Shown here piece after piece: positions 7,448 through 11,648 of a stretch of 11,648 nucleotides of DNA; position 1 is the first letter of the stretch; each line of letters opens with the position of its first letter. This stretch comes from an uncultured Lysobacteraceae bacterium (GTDB taxonomy: Bacteria > Pseudomonadota > Gammaproteobacteria > Xanthomonadales > Rhodanobacteraceae): assembly GCA_946482585.1 (NCBI GenBank), contig CAMLSI010000126.1, positions 1 through 11,648 of the forward strand. Reading direction: 5' to 3'. The translations under genes and the position numbers were made by a program. Below the pieces are notes generated by a model. It was not told the origin of the DNA. It saw nothing but the letters and a program-made list of their open reading frames with translations, and did no database searches.

Positions 7448-7849
7448 ATGATCGAGTTCTATCCGCAGATCAAGACCGTCCACATCGTCTGCGCGGTGCT
7501 GTCCGGCGCCCTGTTCGCGCTGCGCGGCGGATTGATGCTAGCCGGCTCGCCGCTCGCGAACGCGGCGGCGCTGCGCCATCTGTCCTACCTGATCGACACG
7601 ACCCTGCTGACGGCGGCGCTGATGCTCGTGACGATGCTGCACGTGTATCCGCTGGCCTCGGGCTGGCTCACGGTCAAGATCGCGCTGGTCGTGCTCTACA
7701 TCGGGCTCGGCAGCATTGCCTTGCGCCGCGGACGCGCGCTGCGCACGCGGCGTATCGCGTTCGCCGCCGCGCTCGCGGTCTACGCGTTCGTCGTGACGAT
7801 TGCGCGCGCGCATCATCCGCTCGGTTTCCTCGCGTACTGGCCGGGCTGA
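7448..7849 (+). CDS. SirB-family small membrane protein
   Basis: This 133-residue protein has four predicted membrane helices, at about 10-30, 43-65, 70-90 and 100-120. The N-terminal YPQIKTVHIVCAVLSG with His12, the segment LIDTTLLTAALMLV, and the C-terminal HHPLGFLAYW resemble the SirB (SirB2) family. The family name comes from a Salmonella invasion-gene context, and its molecular role is unknown. I chose ATG 7448 because the family begins there. The in-frame sequence upstream is the shadow of nnrS, and GGGAA lies 8 bases before the start. It follows nnrS by 19 bases, so it is probably the last gene of the norB operon. Conserved histidines hint at haem or quinone contact, but this is only inference. 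Confidence 0.82.
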   Translation: MIEFYPQIKTVHIVCAVLSGALFALRGGLMLAGSPLANAAALRHLSYLIDTTLLTAALMLVTMLHVYPLASGWLTVKIALVVLYIGLGSIALRRGRALRTRRIAFAAALAVYAFVVTIARAHHPLGFLAYWPG

Positions 7850-7850
7850 A

Positions 7851-7869
7851 ACGCGCCGCGAAAGCGCGT
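7851..7869 (+). terminator. Hairpin after the norB operon, no T-run
   Basis: ACGCGC, a 7-base loop and GCGCGT form a perfect 6-base GC-rich stem starting one base after the SirB-family stop and ending 4 bases before the nirK FNR box. There is no T tract, so it would be at most a weak or Rho-assisted terminator, or a 3'-end-stabilising stem. Confidence 0.4.
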
Positions 7870-7873
7870 GCAG

Positions 7874-7887
7874 TTGATCCAGATCAG
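7874..7887 (+). promoter_or_regulatory. FNR/Anr box of nirK
   Basis: TTGAT-CCAG-ATCAG matches the consensus at 9 of 10 positions. It lies 22 bases upstream of TAGATT (7910-7915), the best -10 of the three promoters. The predicted start of transcription is 7922, giving a 25-base leader. Confidence 0.85.
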
Positions 7888-7909
7888 TGCGCCACCGGGA
7901 AGGCACGCC

Positions 7910-7915
7910 TAGATT
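7910..7915 (+). promoter_or_regulatory. Predicted -10 element of nirK
   Basis: TAGATT matches TATAAT at 4 of 6 positions. It is placed at -12 to -7 of a class II FNR promoter centred at -41.5. Confidence 0.6.
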
Positions 7916-7946
7916 GATCGCAGGCTGGTCCATCTGGGGGTTTGCG

Positions 7947-9443
7947 ATGAAACGTCTGCTGCTTGTCTTGGCTCTCGCCGGCGCGCTCGCCGGTCTTTCC
8001 GGTTGCGATACGCGCACCGTCGCCGGCTCGACCATCGCCGAGACTGGCGGTTCCGCCAAGGGCGATTTCGGTCCGCCGCAAGGCGCTCCGGTCCATGCGG
8101 TGCTCACGAGTCCACCTGAGGTGCCGCCGCCGACGAACCGCACGGCACCGGCCAAGGTCATCGTCGATCTCGAAGTGCGCGAAGTCGAAAAAGAAATTTC
8201 CGAAGGCGTGAAGTACACGTTCTGGACCTTCGGCGGCACCGTGCCCGGGAGCTTCATCCGCGTGCGCCAGGGCGACACGGTCGAGTTCCATCTGAAGAAC
8301 GCACCCGACAGCAAGATGCCGCACAACATCGACCTCCATGGCGTGACCGGTCCCGGCGGCGGCGCGGCATCGAGCTTCACCGCGCCCGGCCATGAATCCC
8401 AATTCACGTTCAAGGCGCTCAACCGCGGACTCTACGTGTACCACTGCGCGACCGCGCCGGTCGGCATGCACGTCGCCAACGGCATGTACGGACTGATCCT
8501 GGTCGAACCGCCCGAAGGCATGCCGCCGGTCGATCACGAGTTCTACGTGATGCAGGGTGATTTCTATACGACGACCAAGTACCGCGAAAAAGGCGTGGCG
8601 CCGTTCGACATGGAAAAGGCGATCGACGAGAACCCGACCTACGTGCTGTTCAACGGCGCCGAAGGCGCGCTCGTCGGCGACAAGGCGATGAAGGTCAAGA
8701 CCGGGGAAACCGTGCGGCTCTACGTCGGCAACGGCGGGCCGAATCTGGTCTCGAGTTTCCACGTGATCGGCGAGATCTTCGACAAGCTCTGGTTCGAAGG
8801 CGGCACGCGTTTCCAGGAGAACGTACAGACCACGCTGATTCCCGCCGGCGGTTCGATGATCGCCGACTTCCACATGGAAGTGCCGGGCACCTACGTGCTC
8901 GTCGACCATTCGATCTTCCGCGCGTTCAACAAGGGTGCGATCGGCATGATCAAGGCCGAAGGCCCCGAAGCGAAGGCGATCTATTCGGGCAAGGAAGTCG
9001 ATTCGGTGTACCTCGGCGACCGCGCGGGCCCGAATCTCGCGGCCGTCGCGACGGCGAGCGAGGCCGCCGCCAGCGGCACGCTCACGCGCAAGGACCAGAT
9101 CGAGGCCGGTCGCCAGCTGTTCGAAGGCACCTGCTCGGTCTGCCACCAGAGCAATGGCGAAGGCCTGCGCGGCGTGTTTCCGCCGCTCGCGAAATCGGAC
9201 TACCTCGCCGGCGACCCCAAGCGCGCCGTCGCGACCGTGCTGCACGGTCTCAGCGGCAAGGTCACGGTCAACGGCATCGAGTACGACTCGGTCATGCCGC
9301 CGATGACACAGCTCGACGACGACGGTGTCGCGAACATCCTGACCTATGTGCTCAACAGCTGGGGCAACGGCGGCGGCCAGGTTTCCGCCGGGGACGTCGC
9401 CGCAGTGCGTGCGAGCGGCAAGCCGGTCGAAGCGAGTCATTGA
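7947..9443 (+). CDS. nirK: Copper nitrite reductase with fused C-terminal cytochrome c, lipoprotein
   Basis: It reduces nitrite to NO in the periplasm. The protein has 498 residues from ATG 7947, which has GGGGG 6 bases upstream. The open frame continues to a GTG at 7887, but that would lie in the FNR box. The lipobox LSGC gives lipidated Cys20. Two cupredoxin domains (about 70-195 and 205-340) resemble AniA/NirK. Type 1 copper ligands are His126, Cys167, His175 and Met180. Type 2 ligands are His131, His166 and His321. The catalytic pair is Asp129 and His272. A linker (about 340-380) leads to a class I cytochrome c with CSVCH (Cys396, Cys399, His400) and Met450 in VMPPM as likely distal ligand. 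The domain order is that of the Ralstonia pickettii type enzyme, in which the haem feeds the type 1 copper. Asp21 at position +2 suggests inner-membrane retention. nirV follows after 1 base. Confidence 0.96.
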   Translation: MKRLLLVLALAGALAGLSGCDTRTVAGSTIAETGGSAKGDFGPPQGAPVHAVLTSPPEVPPPTNRTAPAKVIVDLEVREVEKEISEGVKYTFWTFGGTVPGSFIRVRQGDTVEFHLKNAPDSKMPHNIDLHGVTGPGGGAASSFTAPGHESQFTFKALNRGLYVYHCATAPVGMHVANGMYGLILVEPPEGMPPVDHEFYVMQGDFYTTTKYREKGVAPFDMEKAIDENPTYVLFNGAEGALVGDKAMKVKTGETVRLYVGNGGPNLVSSFHVIGEIFDKLWFEGGTRFQENVQTTLIPAGGSMIADFHMEVPGTYVLVDHSIFRAFNKGAIGMIKAEGPEAKAIYSGKEVDSVYLGDRAGPNLAAVATASEAAASGTLTRKDQIEAGRQLFEGTCSVCHQSNGEGLRGVFPPLAKSDYLAGDPKRAVATVLHGLSGKVTVNGIEYDSVMPPMTQLDDDGVANILTYVLNSWGNGGGQVSAGDVAAVRASGKPVEASH

Positions 9444-9444
9444 A

Positions 9445-10227
9445 ATGCGCCGCCGCGTCGGTACGCTCGCCGGCCTTGCGCTCTGTGCCGCCACGGCACA
9501 CGGTGCGGACTACCGCGCGATCCCGGGCGGCACGCTGAGCAGCGTGCTGCCGCCGGACGGCAAGGCCGCACCGGCCACGGTCGCCGCGTTCCGCCTGCGC
9601 AGCACGCCGGTCACGAACGCGGAGTTTCTCGCCTTCGTGAACGCGCAGCCGCGCTGGCGCAAGGGATCGATCGCGGCGCTGTTCGCCGACGGCGAGTACC
9701 TGTCGCACTGGGCGGCACCGACCGTGCCCGGCGCGCAGGCCGCCGCGAACGAACCCGTGACGCGCGTGAGCTGGTATGCGGCGCGCGCCTACTGCGCGAG
9801 CGAAGGCGCGCGCCTGCCGACCTGGCATGAATGGGAGTTCGCCGCGGCGGCCGATGGTACGCGCGCCGATGCGCGCGGCGATCCGCGCTGGCGCGCCGCG
9901 ATGCTCGACTGGTATGCGTCGCCGGCGACCGGCACGCTGCCCGAGGTCGGCCGTACCGCACCGAACCTCTGGGGCGTTCACGACCTGCACGGTCTGATCT
10001 GGGAATGGGTCGACGACCATGCGGCACTCATGGTCAGCGGCGACAACCGCGAGCAGGGTGACCCCGATCTGCTGGAATTCTGCGGTGCCGGCGCGGCAAG
10101 CCTGCAGAACCGCGACAACTATGCCGTTCTCATGCGCATCGCGATGCTGAGCGCGCTCAAGGCGGCCGACACCACTCGCCGCCTCGGCTTCCGTTGCGCC
10201 AGGGACGGCCTGAAGGATTCCCCATGA
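9445..10227 (+). CDS. nirV: NirV-like FGE-sulfatase-fold protein
   Basis: This 260-residue exported protein of the formylglycine-generating-enzyme-like (SUMF1) family sits next to nirK, as nirV does in Rhodobacter and Sinorhizobium. The signal peptide ends about AHG (18-20). Family motifs are visible: TPVTNAEFLAFV (54-65), EPVTRVSWYAARAYCASEGARLPTWHEWEF (103-132, given here as positions with key residues Trp110, Cys117 and Trp130), NLWGVHDLHGLIWEWV (174-189) and the terminal GFRC with Cys251. The usual GGSW stretch near the end is replaced by EFCGAGAASL with Cys213, and the active-site cysteine pair of true FGE is not seen, so sulfatase activation is unlikely. Its start is 1 base after the nirK stop and its stop overlaps the sco ATG (ATGA), so it belongs to one tightly coupled operon. 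The role of NirV in nitrite reduction is unproven. Confidence 0.85.
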   Translation: MRRRVGTLAGLALCAATAHGADYRAIPGGTLSSVLPPDGKAAPATVAAFRLRSTPVTNAEFLAFVNAQPRWRKGSIAALFADGEYLSHWAAPTVPGAQAAANEPVTRVSWYAARAYCASEGARLPTWHEWEFAAAADGTRADARGDPRWRAAMLDWYASPATGTLPEVGRTAPNLWGVHDLHGLIWEWVDDHAALMVSGDNREQGDPDLLEFCGAGAASLQNRDNYAVLMRIAMLSALKAADTTRRLGFRCARDGLKDSP

Positions 10228-10805
10228 AAACGTTCGCTACCCGCCTCGTTGCCGTTGCGCTGGCTGTCGCCGCGGCGATCGCGAGCGCCGATCCCGCGCC
10301 GGAACTGCCCGGCGACTCGCTGTATCAGCTCGACGTTCCGCTGACCGATCAGAGCGGCCGGCCGTTCGCACTGCGCGACCTGCGCGGGCGGCCGCAGCTC
10401 GTCGCGATGTTCTACACCTCGTGCCGCTATGTCTGCCCGCTGATCGTCGACACCGCCAAGGCGACCGAGCATGCGCTGCCGGCAGCGCTGCGGCCGCGGT
10501 TCGACGTGCTGCTCGTCAGCATCGATCCGGAGCGCGACGACGTGGCCGCACTCGCCGCCGTGGCGCACCGCCGTTCACTCGACCCGGCGCGCTGGCGCCT
10601 GGCACGCACCGACGCGGCGCACGTGCGCGAACTCGCGGCGGCGCTCGGCATCCAGTACCGGCAGCTCGTCGACGGCGAATTCAATCACGCGAGCGTGTTG
10701 ACGGCGCTCGACGCGCAGGGCCGCATCGCGCGACAGACACGCACGCTCGGCAGCGCCGATACGGAATTCGTCGCGGCCCTCGCGGCCCTGCTGCAAACAC
10801 CCTGA
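10224..10805 (+). CDS. sco: Sco1/SenC-type copper chaperone
   Basis: This exported thioredoxin-fold protein of 193 residues has a signal peptide cut near IASA (19-22). The copper ligands of the family are present: Cys67 and Cys71 in SCRYVCPL, and His155 in FNHAS. The segment VLLVSIDPERDD is a standard SCO motif. These proteins deliver copper or reduce copper-site thiols, most often for the CuA site of cytochrome oxidase. Here no oxidase gene is nearby. The gene overlaps nirV by the ATGA junction and lies in the nirK operon, so a role in loading NirK copper is the better inference. AAGGA lies 6 bases before the start. Confidence 0.93.
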   Translation: MKTFATRLVAVALAVAAAIASADPAPELPGDSLYQLDVPLTDQSGRPFALRDLRGRPQLVAMFYTSCRYVCPLIVDTAKATEHALPAALRPRFDVLLVSIDPERDDVAALAAVAHRRSLDPARWRLARTDAAHVRELAAALGIQYRQLVDGEFNHASVLTALDAQGRIARQTRTLGSADTEFVAALAALLQTP

Positions 10806-10826
10806 GTCTCGCCGCGGGCGATCGTC

Positions 10827-10853
10827 CCGGCCGGCGGCGCCGCGCGCGGCCGG
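10827..10853 (+). terminator. GC-rich hairpin after sco
   Basis: CCGGCCG at 10827-10833 pairs with CGGCCGG at 10847-10853 around a loop that is itself self-complementary. It starts 21 bases after the sco stop. Only a short TTT follows, 7 bases further on, so it is a candidate but not a classical intrinsic terminator. Confidence 0.45.
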
Positions 10854-10912
10854 CTGAACATTTCCGTTCGGTTTCAATGCGCGCGAATACGGGAACGGCC
10901 ATTCCGCCCCGC

Positions 10913-10932
10913 TTCGTTCCCGGTTCGTTCCC
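10913..10932. repeat. Direct repeat TTCGTTCCC x2
   Basis: TTCGTTCCC occurs at 10913-10921 and 10924-10932, with period 11 (about one helix turn). The inverted form GGGAACG is at 10891-10897. The spacing suggests binding sites for a dimeric regulator on one DNA face, but no known motif is recognised. Confidence 0.45.
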
Positions 10933-10954
10933 AGCTTTGCCCACACCCTCCGCC

Positions 10955-10977
10955 TAGGATTTCGAACGAGCGTTCGA
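10955..10977 (+). promoter_or_regulatory. Palindromic operator overlapping a predicted promoter start
   Basis: TCGAACG-AG-CGTTCGA (10962-10977) is a perfect 7-base inverted repeat with a 2-base spacer, the shape of many TetR-family operators. A -10-like TAGGAT at 10955-10960 (4 of 6) lies just upstream, so the transcription start would fall inside the palindrome, as expected for a repressor site. I see no good -35. It lies 53 bases before the downstream secreted-protein gene. Confidence 0.6.
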
Positions 10978-11030
10978 CGCGCCTGCCGTGCCCGGCGACG
11001 CTCGCCACCCTTCCGGAGGATCTTTGCGCC

Positions 11031-11648
11031 ATGCGTCATACCCGAATCGTTGCCTGCCTCGTCGGCCTCGGCCTTGCAGCCGTGCTGCCCTCTGCCATCG
11101 CGGCGCCCGCGCCATGCGCGGAACCGGCGAAAGTCGATCCGCGCGGAAATGTCGTGCTGCCGCCCGGCGCCACCGAAGTCGAAGGCCCGGTCGACGTCGA
11201 CGAAGAACTCGGCACGCTGTCCACGCTCTACCCGACCCTCGATACGACGACGGCGGCGATGTATCCCCTGCCCTGCGAGCCGTCGATCGGCGGCACCCTG
11301 CCGCCCGAAGCGGAAGACCCGGAGTCCGACGAGGACCAGGCTACCGACGACCAGATCGACGCGTTCGAGAAGGACGTGTTGCCGGGACTGGTCGACCAGA
11401 CGGCGATCAACCTGCCGTCGCTGCCATCGTTCGAGAAAGCGCCGGTCTGCTACTACAAGAACAACGTCGTTCCCTGCGACAGCCCGTATCTGCTCAACGA
11501 CGGCCAGCCGTTCGCGGGCCGCGACATCATCCTGATCCAGGGCTTCTCGCTCGGCACCCTGCTCGACAACGCCTCGGGCAACCTCGGCGCGCACAAGAAA
11601 TGGCCGCAGGATCCGGCTGCGTTCGAGCCCGGCGGTTACTTCTACCAG
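11031..11648 (+). CDS. Secreted acidic protein of unknown function, 5' part, runs off right edge
   Basis: I read 206 codons without a stop from ATG 11031 to the last base. The start has a strong ribosome-binding site (GGAGGA) 10 bases upstream. The signal peptide MRHTRIVACLVGLGLAAVLP ends near SAIA, residues 21-24. The next about 100 residues are acidic and proline-rich (PPEAEDPESDEDQATDDQID), probably an unstructured or calcium-facing segment. Cysteines at 29, 82, 140 and 149 could form disulfides. From about residue 163 the sequence GRDIILIQGFSLGTLLDN resembles the first strand and oxyanion loop of alpha/beta hydrolases, which would make it a secreted lipase- or esterase-like protein. The nucleophile region lies beyond the window, so this is weak. 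It does not belong to the denitrification operon. Confidence 0.8.
   Translation, partial: MRHTRIVACLVGLGLAAVLPSAIAAPAPCAEPAKVDPRGNVVLPPGATEVEGPVDVDEELGTLSTLYPTLDTTTAAMYPLPCEPSIGGTLPPEAEDPESDEDQATDDQIDAFEKDVLPGLVDQTAINLPSLPSFEKAPVCYYKNNVVPCDSPYLLNDGQPFAGRDIILIQGFSLGTLLDNASGNLGAHKKWPQDPAAFEPGGYFYQ

Noticed and set aside
7887..7946. Upstream GTG as the nirK start
   Set aside because: It lies inside the FNR box and upstream of the predicted transcription start. The 20 extra residues would bury the lipoprotein signal, while ATG 7947 has a good ribosome-binding site.
7884..9494. Minus-strand open frame of 536 codons opposite nirK
   Set aside because: It is antisense to nirK, whose copper and haem ligands are all intact. 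The product shows only low-complexity His, Asp, Arg and Ala.

Overview
The window is GC-rich DNA with no mobile elements, tRNA, rRNA or CRISPR that I can see. It looks like a chromosomal piece of a denitrifying gammaproteobacterium. The GC bias, the secreted Ig-like repeat proteins and the gene types suggest the Xanthomonadales/Rhodanobacteraceae, but this placement is an inference and was not tested.

Layout. Positions 1-1362 (minus strand) hold two secreted proteins in a probable operon: a 237-residue unknown, then the 5' part of an Ig-like repeat protein that runs off the left edge. Positions 1363-1650 are a divergent intergenic region. From 1651 to 10805 all genes are on the plus strand and form a compact nitrite-to-nitrous-oxide respiration block. 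It reads hemN (oxygen-independent haem synthesis), an FNR/Anr-type [4Fe-4S] oxygen-sensing regulator, norB/norZ (single-subunit quinol-dependent NO reductase), nnrS (NO-linked membrane protein), a SirB-family membrane protein, nirK (copper nitrite reductase fused to cytochrome c, predicted lipoprotein), nirV (FGE-sulfatase-fold partner of nirK) and a Sco-type copper chaperone. Positions 10806-11030 hold a GC-rich hairpin and a strong palindromic operator-like site. A secreted acidic protein of unknown function starts at 11031 and runs off the right edge.

How it works together. NirK reduces nitrite to NO and qNor reduces NO to N2O. HemN supplies haem without oxygen. Sco and NirV are candidate maturation or copper-delivery partners of NirK, and NnrS and the SirB-like protein probably deal with NO stress or membrane functions. 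The FNR-type protein is the obvious regulator. Three FNR/Anr boxes (before hemN-fnr, before norB-nnrS-sirB, before nirK-nirV-sco) each lie exactly 22 bases upstream of a -10-like hexamer. This predicts three class II (-41.5) promoters forming one anaerobic regulon that includes the regulator's own operon. No nosZ, narG or nap genes are in the window, so the part visible here ends at N2O.

The most unusual points are a predicted leaderless hemN mRNA whose first base would be the A of the start codon, a norB promoter whose FNR box contains the stop codon of fnr, a 15-base tandem duplication of the norB ribosome-binding site and start, an inner-membrane-type lipoprotein signal on NirK, and a NirV that lacks the usual catalytic end of FGE enzymes.
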